The translations under genes and the position numbers were made by a program. Source: DASRJG01 sp032124015 (GTDB lineage: Bacteria > Acidobacteriota > Polarisedimenticolia > Polarisedimenticolales > DASRJG01). From it: DNA of 50,825 nt. The DNA is taken from NCBI GenBank assembly GCA_032124015.1, contig JAQBEH010000107.1:1-50825 (forward strand), in the 5' to 3' direction. The notes below the pieces were generated by a model that had not been told where the DNA came from, searched no databases, and worked only from the letters and a program-made list of their open reading frames with translations. Positions 16,564 to 25,545 of this stretch are shown here, in pieces. Numbering within the stretch: position 1 is the first letter of the stretch; the number at the start of each line of letters is the position of its first letter.

Positions 16564-17930
16564 GGGACCTCCTCGACGACGACGTGCGGGGTGACGAGGT
16601 GCTTCGGAATCAACGCCGGCCAGTAGCCCAATACCTCGGTGGCCTTCGGACGGCCGCCGGCAAACCCGGTGACGCCTGGGGGACCGGTGGTCACCAAGGG
16701 GGCGAGCTCTTTTCCGAAACGGTCGACCTTTCCCTTGGACCGGTCCTTGACGCCCACGCGCAAGACGATCTCGCCCGGGGTCGCGTGACCCCTCGTGAGG
16801 GGACCGTGACAGGCGTCGACGCCGACGAACTCGGTGAGCGTCTGCTCGAACGTCACGCCGGCACGGGCGAGTCGTCCCCAGATCGCCTCGGCGCAGATCC
16901 GTGCTTTGGCTTCCGCGTCGGGGCCGGAAACCGTCAGCTGGCCCACGGCCTTGTAGCCCTCGAGGTAGGAAATCGAAACCTTGTAGGTCTCGGTCGCCGG
17001 GCCGCCCTTGATCCCGCTGACGCGGACGCGGTCTTTACCGTCTGATGCGAGACGGATCGAGGTGAAATCCGCAACGCAATCGGGGGTGAGGTAGCGTGCC
17101 GGGTCGCCCATCTCGTAGACCAATTGTTCCCCCACCGTGTCGACCGAGACCAACCCGCCGGTCCCCGCGTGCTTGGTGACGACGAAGGTCCCGTCCGGGG
17201 CAACCTCGGCGATGGGATAGCCCAAGTGGTCCCAGCCTTCGACCTCCCACCATCGCGAGAAGTTCCCGCCGGTGCACTGCGCGCCGCACTCCAGAATGTG
17301 GCCGGCAATCGTCCCCGCGGCCAGAAGGTCCCATGCGTCGGCGCTCCAGCCGTACTCGGCGATCAGCGGCGCCAAGACGAGGCCCGGGTCGGTGGATCGG
17401 CCTGAAACGACGATGTCGGCGCCCCGGCGCAGCGCTTCGGCTCCGGGAAAAGACGAGATGTACACATTGGCGGAGAGCACGCGGTCGCGCACGTCCGTGA
17501 ACGGCCGGCCGTCGTCGAGGTTGACGAAGGGAACTCCGGCACGGATCAGTTCGTCGAGCCGCGGGAGGATATCGTCGCCCGTCACGGTGCCGATGCGAAG
17601 GCCCTTGGCCCCTTGCTCCCGCGCCAAGGCGATGAGCGCGTCTCGGCAGCCGTCGGGGTTCACGCCACCGGCGTTCGCAACGACGCGGATGCCGTTCTTG
17701 CGGAGCGTCGGGAGGATGTTCCGGATGAGCTCGACGAAGTCGGTCGCGTATCCCGCGTGGGGATCGCGCTGCCGCGCCTTTTGCATGATCGACATCGTGA
17801 CTTCGGCGAGGTAGTCGAGCGTGAGGTAGTCGAGCGGTCCTTCCTCGACCAGTCGACGCGGCGCATCGACCGAATCTCCCCAAAACCCCTGGCCGTTGGC
17901 GATGCGTAGCACTCGACCTGTCGCGGTCAC
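16560..17930 (-). CDS. AtuA/DUF1446 acyclic terpene utilisation protein
   Basis: This protein of about 456 residues is the DUF1446 part of AtuA: opening RIANGQGFWGDS, then LDYLAEVTMSIM, ANAGGVNPDGC, a VVSGRSTDPGL motif and GGNFSRWW. It heads the seven-gene overlapping run. The start is uncertain: TTG 17951, GTG 17930 and GTG 17915 are all in frame. GTG 17930 is given because a TATAAT lies at 17963-17968 and would leave a leader of about 25 bases, while TTG 17951 would leave almost none. Role in terpenoid or fatty-acyl catabolism follows the family, and the reaction is unknown. Confidence 0.8.
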   Translation of the reverse strand: MTATGRVLRIANGQGFWGDSVDAPRRLVEEGPLDYLTLDYLAEVTMSIMQKARQRDPHAGYATDFVELIRNILPTLRKNGIRVVANAGGVNPDGCRDALIALAREQGAKGLRIGTVTGDDILPRLDELIRAGVPFVNLDDGRPFTDVRDRVLSANVYISSFPGAEALRRGADIVVSGRSTDPGLVLAPLIAEYGWSADAWDLLAAGTIAGHILECGAQCTGGNFSRWWEVEGWDHLGYPIAEVAPDGTFVVTKHAGTGGLVSVDTVGEQLVYEMGDPARYLTPDCVADFTSIRLASDGKDRVRVSGIKGGPATETYKVSISYLEGYKAVGQLTVSGPDAEAKARICAEAIWGRLARAGVTFEQTLTEFVGVDACHGPLTRGHATPGEIVLRVGVKDRSKGKVDRFGKELAPLVTTGPPGVTGFAGGRPKATEVLGYWPALIPKHLVTPHVVVEEVP

Positions 17931-17962
17931 GGGAAACCCCCGCCTCTTCAATAGGATTAGGG

Positions 17963-17968
17963 ATTATA
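17963..17968 (-). promoter_or_regulatory. Putative -10 box for the atuA-sulP operon
   Basis: A perfect TATAAT on the minus strand lies in the 42-63 base gap between the sensor kinase and the atuA-type gene. It is the only AT-rich patch there. No good -35 box is present at 16-18 bases. Confidence 0.4.
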
Positions 17969-17992
17969 TACGCGGCCCCCGGAAGGACGCGC

Positions 17993-20317
17993 CTAGTTCC
18001 GGACCGTAGCGAAGGATTTCGACAGGAGGCGCTGCGCGGTGGCCAGAAGCTCGTCGATTTCGAAGGGCTTGTGAACAACGGCGCTGACGCCCCGCTTCGC
18101 CGCATCGGCCTCGTCGAGGCTGGTGCCCCACCCCGTGACGAGGGCCACCGTCAGGCCCGGCTTGGCCGCGTTGATCTTCTCGGCGACGTCCCAGCCGGAC
18201 ATATCGGGCATGCCGAGGTCGGTGAATACCAGATCGTAGGCGGTCAGACCGATCATCTGCAGCGCAACGGCTCCCGAGATCGCGGTATCGACCTCGTGGC
18301 CCGCCATCAAAAGGACGTCTTTGACGACCGCCGCCACGTCGGGCTCGTCGTCGACCACGAGGATCCGGCCGGGACGCATCAGATGGGGAAGGGCCGCGCC
18401 GTCGAAGCCTGCCACCGGAACCTCGGCCTCGTGCGTGACCGGGAACATGAGGGTGAAGGTCGTCCCCTTCGCGAGGGCGGTTTCGACGTCGATCGTTCCG
18501 CCGTGGCGCGTGACGATGCCGTAGACGACGCTCATCCCCAACCCCATCCCGCTCGTTCCCTTCGTCGAGAAAAACGGATCGAAGATGTTCTGGCGAACGC
18601 CTTCGGTCATTCCCACGCCCGTGTCGGCGACTTGGGCGATCACCCGATCGCGTTCGGCTCGACACGACACCTCGAGGCGGCCGCCCTGGGGCATGGCATC
18701 GACCGCATTCAGGATCAAGTTGGTGAACACCTCGCGCAGCTCGGACGCGTTGCCGAGGATCCGCAACCCCGTGGACTCGTGGAAGACGGGCGTGATGCAC
18801 ACCTTCCGGAGCAGCGCGTCGTCCCTCCAGCGCGTCTTGGTGATCTCTAACGCGTCGGAAACGATTTCGCACAGGTCGATCGGCTCGAACTTCTTGTCGC
18901 GGCGCGTTCGCGAAAACTCCTGGATGCGCCGCACGGTTTCGCGGCCGTCGAGCGCCGCCTTCTCGATGACCGCGAGATCGTGGTCGATCTTCTCAGGCAT
19001 CCCCTGGCGGCGCAGCAGCTGCGAGCGGCCTAAAATCGCGCCCAGGAGGTTGTTGAAGTCGTGCGCGACGCCCGAGGCCAGCTCGCCGAGCGCCCTCAAC
19101 TTTTCGGTCTCTGAAAGACGCTCTCGCAGCCGCTTGGCCTCGGTCATGTCGACGAGCAAGCATTCGGCGGCGGGGTTTCCAAGGTATTCGATGCGACTGC
19201 CGCGAAGCTCCAAGTGGCGCGTGCGTCCCCTGGCGTCCTTGCCGAGCACTTCGGCGGGCCCCGGCGATTCACCGCGTTCCCACGCGGCGATCCGGCCTCC
19301 CGCCAACGAGGCGGACGACGGGTCGAAGATCCGGGAGAGGCGGAAGCCGGGATTCAAGACCTCGTCTTCCGGAATGCCGAACGTTTCGGCGAACGCCCGG
19401 TTGACGAACCTCACGGTGCCGTCTTGCACGATCAGGATCGAATCCGGGGACGACTCGACCAGGGACTTGTACTGCACCGTCGATTCTTCGAGCGCGTGCG
19501 TGCGTTCTGCGACCTGATGCTCGAGCGTTGAGTTCAACCGCTCGAGCGCATCCTGGAAGACCTGGGACTCGCATGCCTTCTCCTGGAGACGATCGGACAT
19601 CGTGTTGAACGCCTGCGCGAGGTCGCTCAACTCCTTCGCACCGGAAACGGGTATGCGGTGGTTCAGATCTCCGGCTGCCAGCGCCTCCGTCCCCCGCGCG
19701 AGCTTGTGCAGCGGGGCGGAGATGCGACGCGCGAGCCAGCGCCCGCACAGCACCGCAAGGGCCGCGAGCAGCGCGCCGAGCAAGAACAACTGCATGCCCA
19801 GCCCCCGAAGCTCGGAGGCGACGATGTCGTACGACAGCCCGACGCACACACGGCCCCAGGGCACTCCGACCCCCTCGACGCGGACCGGAACGGACACTTC
19901 GACGACCTTCTCCCACGATCCCGTTCCGTCCTTGCGGCTCACCTCGGCGTCGCGTGACGTGACCTCGAACGAGGCCCTGACGTCTTGCTCTTTCACGTCG
20001 GCCGGGGCGCGCCCGGACAGCCCCGCGAGCGCTCCTTCCTTGTCGTGGATCGCAACGAAGACGACGCCGCCGTCGCCGGCGGCGCCCTCCGCGGCCATCT
20101 GCAGAGCGGCGTAGTTGTACGCGAGGAGGGACGGCGTAGCCACGGCGCCGATGCTCTTGGCGATCGCGGTGCCGCGCGCCTCGAGACCGAGCCGCATGTT
20201 GGCCCTCACACGATTCTGGATGACGACCATCGAGGCGCCGATCACACACAGCACGACGAGCGCCGTCGAGATCGAGAAGCTCTGCTCCAAGGTGCGGCCG
20301 TGAAAGGGCGAGCGCAT
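17993..20317 (-). CDS. Hybrid sensor histidine kinase with C-terminal receiver domain
   Basis: This 774-residue membrane sensor has TM1 at about 10-33, a periplasmic domain of about 140 residues, TM2 at about 178-200, HAMP, a coiled linker, a PAS domain at about 300-400, HisKA with the phosphoacceptor His in SGVAHDFNNLL (about 420), HATPase with NLILNAVDAM and DTGVGM, and a receiver domain from about 650 with the phospho-Asp in FTDLGMPD (about 700). ATG 20317 shares one base with the stop of the peptide-binding lipoprotein gene, so the two are probably co-translated. No separate response regulator lies nearby, so output is unknown. Confidence 0.9.
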   Translation of the reverse strand: MRSPFHGRTLEQSFSISTALVVLCVIGASMVVIQNRVRANMRLGLEARGTAIAKSIGAVATPSLLAYNYAALQMAAEGAAGDGGVVFVAIHDKEGALAGLSGRAPADVKEQDVRASFEVTSRDAEVSRKDGTGSWEKVVEVSVPVRVEGVGVPWGRVCVGLSYDIVASELRGLGMQLFLLGALLAALAVLCGRWLARRISAPLHKLARGTEALAAGDLNHRIPVSGAKELSDLAQAFNTMSDRLQEKACESQVFQDALERLNSTLEHQVAERTHALEESTVQYKSLVESSPDSILIVQDGTVRFVNRAFAETFGIPEDEVLNPGFRLSRIFDPSSASLAGGRIAAWERGESPGPAEVLGKDARGRTRHLELRGSRIEYLGNPAAECLLVDMTEAKRLRERLSETEKLRALGELASGVAHDFNNLLGAILGRSQLLRRQGMPEKIDHDLAVIEKAALDGRETVRRIQEFSRTRRDKKFEPIDLCEIVSDALEITKTRWRDDALLRKVCITPVFHESTGLRILGNASELREVFTNLILNAVDAMPQGGRLEVSCRAERDRVIAQVADTGVGMTEGVRQNIFDPFFSTKGTSGMGLGMSVVYGIVTRHGGTIDVETALAKGTTFTLMFPVTHEAEVPVAGFDGAALPHLMRPGRILVVDDEPDVAAVVKDVLLMAGHEVDTAISGAVALQMIGLTAYDLVFTDLGMPDMSGWDVAEKINAAKPGLTVALVTGWGTSLDEADAAKRGVSAVVHKPFEIDELLATAQRLLSKSFATVRN

Positions 20318-21978
20318 CAGCGGTCGGTCCTTCCGGTTTCGAGCCACACGTGTTCGAGCTCGAGCGCGGCGATACCCATCGGTCCGCACTTCATTCCGTG
20401 GACGTTACGGCGCGAGGCGATCACGCCGATCGGGAAGAACAAAGGGACGAGAGGGGCCTTGTCGAGCACGGCCTTTTCGAGATTCCGGTAGCTGCGGGCG
20501 CGTTCCAAGGGATTGGTCTCGGAGGCGCCGCGCTCCAAGGACCGACCGATGTCCGCATCGAAAAAGTCGAAGTAGTTTGCCTTGCCGCCGGGCTCGAAGA
20601 GCGTCCGCAGGAACGAGTCCGGATCGGGGAGGTCGGCGACCCATCCGAGCTGGAACATTTGCGCATCGTGACCGGAGATCCGGTCGTTGAGTTCGCGCCA
20701 GGTCACCTCGCGGACCTCGAGGGTGATCCCGACCGCGGCGAGGTCCGCGCGGAGCTGCTCGTTGCTCTTGACCCCGGCAAAGCTGCTGGGCGGGGCCGTG
20801 AACAAACGCAAGGGCGCAAGGCCGCGGCCGCCGGGATAGCCGGCTTCGGCGAGCAGGCGGCTGGCGGCATCGCGGTCGTACGGGAGCGCCTTTTGTGCGG
20901 GAGAATACGAGGGAAGCCCCGGCGGGAGAATCCCCTGCGCCGCGCGGCGGGTCGAGGGGGAAAGCGCGGCGAGTGACTCCCGGTCGATCGCGTGGGCGAT
21001 CGCGCGCCGGACCCGCGCGTCGTCGAGCGGAGGAACCCCGGTGTTCATCCCCATGAAGCTCAGGCTCAGGTCCTGATAGCGATGGACCTCGATCGTCGGG
21101 TCCGTCAGCATCGACGACAACGTGTCGGACGTCGGCTCGACGATGTCGATCTCGCCGCGCGAGAAACGCGCATTGCCGCCGTCGTGCTCGTCGGGACGGG
21201 GGAACTGGATCTCGATCCGGTCCAAGTAAGGCTCGCCGTGGAAATACTGGTGATTGGCGACGAGCCGCAGTTCGGTTTCGGACCACGAGTCGAATCGAAA
21301 CGGCCCCGTGCCGATCGGTGCGCGCCGGAACGCGGCTTCGCCCAGGGCCTTGAAGGACCGCTCGGGGACGATTCGCGTGTCGTCCATCGCGAGCACTTCG
21401 AGGAACGAAATGTACGGACGCGTGAGGCGGAGTTGCACGCGCACGGGATCGAGCGCGACCACTCCGGGAAGCTCGCGGGAGCGCCCCGCGCTGTACGCCG
21501 GAGCGCCTTCGACGACCTTGAGGTACGACGCCCCGATGCTCTCGCTCGCGTGCTTTTCGTCGAGGAGCCGCCTCAGGCTGAACACGACGTCGGCGGCGGT
21601 GAGCGGCGTGCCGTCGTGGAACTTCACCCCTTCGCGCAGGTGGAACTCGTAGACCCGGCCGTCGCGCGAGATCGTCCACGTGTCGGCGAGCGCCGGCACG
21701 ATGTTGAGCCCGGGATCGAGCGCGACGAGCCCGTCGAAGATCTGGCCGACGGGGAGGGCGTCGTACACCGAATCGACGGAGGCGGGGTCGAGGGCGTGCG
21801 GCGCCTCCACGAGGAGGCGGAAGCTCCCGCCGCGGCGAGGAGCGAGAAACGGCGCGCGATCGGCCTCGCTCGAGACGGCCTCGGAAGAGTTACACGCCGA
21901 AGCGAACGCGGCCGCGGCTACGACTGCGGCCACGGCGAGGGCGCCCAGACCGACTCGAATGCTAGGAAGACGCCTCAC
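20317..21978 (-). CDS. Family 5 extracellular solute-binding lipoprotein (peptide-type)
   Basis: This 553-residue protein belongs to the SBP_bac_5 (OppA/DppA) family: GQIFDGLVALDPGLNIVPALADTW-like opening, LREGVKFHDGTPLTAADVVFSL, PIGTGPFRF and ARVRRAIAHAIDR are all present. The N-terminus is a lipoprotein signal with lipobox FASAC, Cys29 when read from GTG 21978. A TTG at 21999 is the alternative start. No permease or ATPase gene accompanies it; instead it overlaps a sensor kinase gene. It may present a ligand to that kinase rather than feed a transporter, which is inference. Confidence 0.85.
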   Translation of the reverse strand: MRRLPSIRVGLGALAVAAVVAAAAFASACNSSEAVSSEADRAPFLAPRRGGSFRLLVEAPHALDPASVDSVYDALPVGQIFDGLVALDPGLNIVPALADTWTISRDGRVYEFHLREGVKFHDGTPLTAADVVFSLRRLLDEKHASESIGASYLKVVEGAPAYSAGRSRELPGVVALDPVRVQLRLTRPYISFLEVLAMDDTRIVPERSFKALGEAAFRRAPIGTGPFRFDSWSETELRLVANHQYFHGEPYLDRIEIQFPRPDEHDGGNARFSRGEIDIVEPTSDTLSSMLTDPTIEVHRYQDLSLSFMGMNTGVPPLDDARVRRAIAHAIDRESLAALSPSTRRAAQGILPPGLPSYSPAQKALPYDRDAASRLLAEAGYPGGRGLAPLRLFTAPPSSFAGVKSNEQLRADLAAVGITLEVREVTWRELNDRISGHDAQMFQLGWVADLPDPDSFLRTLFEPGGKANYFDFFDADIGRSLERGASETNPLERARSYRNLEKAVLDKAPLVPLFFPIGVIASRRNVHGMKCGPMGIAALELEHVWLETGRTDR

Positions 21979-22059
21979 GATCCCCGGCCCCCCCCGCAAA
22001 AGGAGACAACGATCCGTCGAAAACAGCGAAGGGGAATCTGGGGAGCGCCCCCCGCTAAG

Positions 22060-23133
22060 TCAAGGAATCGGCGGGGTGGCGGTCGCGCCCGCCTGAAAAT
22101 CCAGGCGATGCTTGAAACCACGTCTCGCGAGATCGCCCAACGTCACGCCCAGGGCAAAGAGCGTCGCCGCCAAGGCGATTCTCGGGCCGGCGCCGGAGAG
22201 GAGGGCCCACAGCAGAATGACACCGCAAGCGGCCTGGATGCCGGAGCGGACAAGGTCCGGTCCCGCGCTTCTGGCGTAGCCCATCTGGACCAGCGAGTTG
22301 TCCAGACCTCCTTGGGCAAACTCCGCCGCGAGAAGGCCCAAGATGGCAAACGTCGGATCGTCGGGTCGATCGAGCGCCGGGAGATAGAACACCGGCACGG
22401 CCAGTGACAACCCCAAGAAGCGGACGGCCTCGATCGGCGAGCGGACGAATCGCGCCCGCAGGACACCTCGCATCTCCCAGACGTATTCGGCCCCGGAGTA
22501 GAGCGTTATGGCTACGATTCCCGCCATCAGCGCGAAGATCGCTTGTTTCGGTGGCAGAACCCACCGCGTCGCCAGAATCGTCGTTCCACAGGCCGCCGAC
22601 GACCAGGCCATCCACCCGGGCCGTCGCCCCCGCGCAAGCGCGACGAGGGCCGGCACGCTGAAACCCACGGCCGCGACCAGCAGGATCGAGCGAATGGTCC
22701 GATCCGCCGGGAAGAGCCAGATGAGCAGAATGAAGCCGGCGCCGGCCATCTGGACCGTCGTTTTCAACTTCGCGATCGCGCTGGTTTTGAACGAAAACCC
22801 CTCTTCGAGCGCGATGCTCCGAAGGGCGGTCACGGCCAGTTCGCGGATGAAAAGGATGAAAACGAGCGTCGTCGGCATGATCTGAAAATCGGCGAGCGGG
22901 ACGAACCCGGCGACGAGGAAGATCTTGTCCACGACGGGATCGAGCAGAGCCCCGAGCGCGGTCGAACCGTGCTTTCGCGCGAGGTATCCGTCCAAAACGT
23001 CGGTGAGGCCGAGCACGATGTAGATGCCCAGGGCCCCGAGCATGTAGGCGTGGCTATTGCGATAGATCAGCGCCACCGGTAGCGGCAAGAGGACGAGCCG
23101 CAAGAGCGTGACCTGATTCGCGGTGATGCGCAC
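22060..23133 (-). CDS. pgsA: CDP-alcohol phosphatidyltransferase (PgsA-like) with extra C-terminal membrane domain
   Basis: Residues 1-185 resemble phosphatidylglycerophosphate synthase. The catalytic motif is complete: D45-x2-D48-G49-x2-A52-R53, then G61, D65 and D69. It would make PGP from CDP-diacylglycerol and glycerol 3-phosphate in the inner membrane. The protein has about 357 residues against 180-200 for usual PgsA; the additional half contains about five hydrophobic segments and no motif I recognise. GTG 23133 is preferred because TAGGAT lies seven bases upstream; GTG 23139 is the alternative. Confidence 0.8.
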   Translation of the reverse strand: MRITANQVTLLRLVLLPLPVALIYRNSHAYMLGALGIYIVLGLTDVLDGYLARKHGSTALGALLDPVVDKIFLVAGFVPLADFQIMPTTLVFILFIRELAVTALRSIALEEGFSFKTSAIAKLKTTVQMAGAGFILLIWLFPADRTIRSILLVAAVGFSVPALVALARGRRPGWMAWSSAACGTTILATRWVLPPKQAIFALMAGIVAITLYSGAEYVWEMRGVLRARFVRSPIEAVRFLGLSLAVPVFYLPALDRPDDPTFAILGLLAAEFAQGGLDNSLVQMGYARSAGPDLVRSGIQAACGVILLWALLSGAGPRIALAATLFALGVTLGDLARRGFKHRLDFQAGATATPPIP

Positions 23134-23140
23134 GGGCACG

Positions 23141-23146
23141 ATCCTA
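23141..23146 (-). promoter_or_regulatory. Putative leaderless -10 box for pgsA
   Basis: On the minus strand TAGGAT precedes GTG 23133 by seven bases. No Shine-Dalgarno sequence is clear. This follows the leaderless arrangement seen at other genes, with one base different from TAGAAT. Confidence 0.35.
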
Positions 23147-23335
23147 TCAAGGTATCGCGCTCTTGAAACCCCGGCGGCCCGAGGGCGTGTGTTACAGTAC
23201 CGCCGATCGCGCACCTGCCCCTGCGTGAGCGCTCGAAAGGCCCAAGGCGAGGCCCGGCGGCTCCGTAGAGAGGCAAACGTCGCATGGAGCGACGCGAAGC
23301 CAAGTCGGCGGGTCCGCTGGAGAACGTTTCACCCC

Positions 23336-25534
23336 ATGTCCAAAATCATGCTCGTCAACGTGACGCACGTCGAAGAATCGCGCGTCGCCATCCTGGAAAA
23401 CGGCGTCCTTGCACAGTACGAGATCGAAACGATCAACCGTACGAACATCAAGGGGAACATCCACAACGCCGTCGTCGAAAACATCCACCCCGCCCTGGAC
23501 GCTGCCTTCCTGAGAATCAGCGGCGACATGAAGGGCTTCCTCCCGATGGACGAGATCAACTTCAAGTTGCTCCCGCAACGGACGGATTCGCGCGCCAAAG
23601 GACGAATCGGGCAGCACCTGCACCCCGGGCAGAAGTTGATGGTCCAGGTGGTGAGAGAGCCCTTCGCCGCCAAGCCTCCGACCGTGACGACCTATTTCTC
23701 GCTCCCCGGACGCTACCTCGTGCTCATGCCCGGCGCGGACTCGGCAGGCATCTCCCGCAAGATCCAGGACGAAGACCAAAGAGAGCGCCTCAAGAAGATG
23801 GTCGAGGAGCTCAACCCTCCCGAGGGGTTCGGGCTGATCGTGCGTACGGCCGGCGTAGGACAGAGCAAGGCCGAGCTGCAGCGCGACCTGCGCTACCTGC
23901 TCCGGCTCTGGGACTCGATCCAAAAGGCCTCCCGCGCGACCGAGTTTCCGGGGCGGGTGTACCGCGAGCGCGACCTCGTGATCCGGACGATGCGGGACTA
24001 CTTCACGCAGGACATCGACGAGGTCTGGATCGACAGCCAGGACACCTACGATCGCGCGCTGGAATTCGTCTCGGACGTCATGCCCGCGAAGGCCAAGATC
24101 ATCAAGCTGCACAGCGGCGACCGGCCGCTGTTTTCGAAATTCAACCTCGAAGAGCAGATCGAGAGCATCTACATGCGCCGCGTCTCCCTGAAATCGGGCG
24201 GCGAGATCGTCATCGACGGGACGGAGGCGTTGACCGCGATCGACGTCAACAGCAAGGGCGCCCCGAGACAAGGCGACGCCGAGGACAACGCCACCCAGAC
24301 CAATCTCGAGGCCGCCGATGAGATCGCGCGGCAGCTGCGCCTGCGCGACCTCGGCGGCATCGTCGTCATCGATTTCATCGACATGATGGCCGCGCGCAAC
24401 CAAAAGAAGATCGAAAAGGCGATACGCGACGCCATGAAACCCGATCGTGCGAAGTACGAGATCACGAAAATCTCGAAGCTGGGGTTGCTCGAGATCTCGA
24501 GACAGCGCATCAAGGCGGAAAAGATGGGGGCCTCGTACGCCACGTGCCCGGTTTGCGAGGGGTACGGCCTCATCAAGAACGTGGAGCCCGCGGGCTTGGC
24601 GGCGCTGCGCAAGCTTCAAACACGTTGCCTACGCAGCGACTTCGGCAAGGTGCACATGCGGGTGCCGACCGAGATCGCGAACTGGATCTTGAACCACAAG
24701 AGAGACGACCTGTTGGGGCTGGAACGGCGACATGGCGTCCGTGTGCTCGTCGAGTCGAAGGGCTCGCTGCTGCGCCACCAAAGCGAATTCGAGTTCTTCC
24801 CGCGAGAGAAGGTCGAGATACCGCCCGCACTGGTGACTGGGGATCGCCCGGCCCCGCCGACCCCGCCCGATCTGGTCGACATGGAACCAACGCCGCCCAC
24901 ACCGCAATTGGCGATGCCGGTCGTCGCGGCACCGGTTGCCGCTTCTGACCACGACGATGGCGAGGCGGGCGCCGAACGCCGGGCGCGCCGGCGGCGGCGT
25001 GGACGTCGAGGGGGTCGTGGACGCAACGGCGACGCCACGGCCGACCCCATGCCGGGCGCGGCTCCGGCGGAGCCGGCGACAGCGGCCCCGGCGGCGGTCG
25101 AGTTGTCGGACGTCGAAGACGATGCGGGGACACCCCTCAGTTCGCCAACCGATTCGGCGGAGGCCTTCGCCGAATCCACGGCGGCGCCCAGCGGACCCAA
25201 CGGCGAACTCGACCCCGGCCAGCCTAAGCGCCGGCGGCGCCGCGGCCGTCGCGGTCGTGGACGCGGGGGCGCATCGACGGAAGCCGTTCCGGGCGACGAC
25301 ACCCAGGCGCTTCCATCGAGGCCCAAGATCTCCGCCACCCAAGACGATGAACCCGCGGTCCCGCGCGGGGTCGTCGCGCACGAGCTGATGCCCGCCGCGA
25401 CGGGCGGGCGCACCCGACGTCGAGGCCAACGGGGCGGTCGCGCGAGACGCCTCGGGCCCGGCGGCGAGCCGGTCGATCCGCAGCTGATCTCACCCTCGAA
25501 CCCGGTGCCAAGGCCCGGTTTCGACGAAGACTAG
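23336..25534 (+). CDS. Ribonuclease E/G family endoribonuclease
   Basis: This 732-residue protein has an S1 domain at about 36-125, a DNase I-like catalytic core with the Mg2+-binding Asp in TAIDVNSKG (D302) and in VVIDFIDM (D345), close to D303 and D346 of E. coli RNase E, and a CPVCEG zinc-link motif at about 404. The C-terminal 220 residues are low-complexity, with at least three Arg/Gly-rich basic blocks between Pro/Ala-rich acidic stretches, likely for RNA binding or partner docking. It should process rRNA and degrade mRNA. ATG 23336 fits the family start; the frame is open further upstream without homology. Confidence 0.92.
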   Translation: MSKIMLVNVTHVEESRVAILENGVLAQYEIETINRTNIKGNIHNAVVENIHPALDAAFLRISGDMKGFLPMDEINFKLLPQRTDSRAKGRIGQHLHPGQKLMVQVVREPFAAKPPTVTTYFSLPGRYLVLMPGADSAGISRKIQDEDQRERLKKMVEELNPPEGFGLIVRTAGVGQSKAELQRDLRYLLRLWDSIQKASRATEFPGRVYRERDLVIRTMRDYFTQDIDEVWIDSQDTYDRALEFVSDVMPAKAKIIKLHSGDRPLFSKFNLEEQIESIYMRRVSLKSGGEIVIDGTEALTAIDVNSKGAPRQGDAEDNATQTNLEAADEIARQLRLRDLGGIVVIDFIDMMAARNQKKIEKAIRDAMKPDRAKYEITKISKLGLLEISRQRIKAEKMGASYATCPVCEGYGLIKNVEPAGLAALRKLQTRCLRSDFGKVHMRVPTEIANWILNHKRDDLLGLERRHGVRVLVESKGSLLRHQSEFEFFPREKVEIPPALVTGDRPAPPTPPDLVDMEPTPPTPQLAMPVVAAPVAASDHDDGEAGAERRARRRRRGRRGGRGRNGDATADPMPGAAPAEPATAAPAAVELSDVEDDAGTPLSSPTDSAEAFAESTAAPSGPNGELDPGQPKRRRRRGRRGRGRGGASTEAVPGDDTQALPSRPKISATQDDEPAVPRGVVAHELMPAATGGRTRRRGQRGGRARRLGPGGEPVDPQLISPSNPVPRPGFDED

Positions 25535-25545
25535 GAGACCCCACG

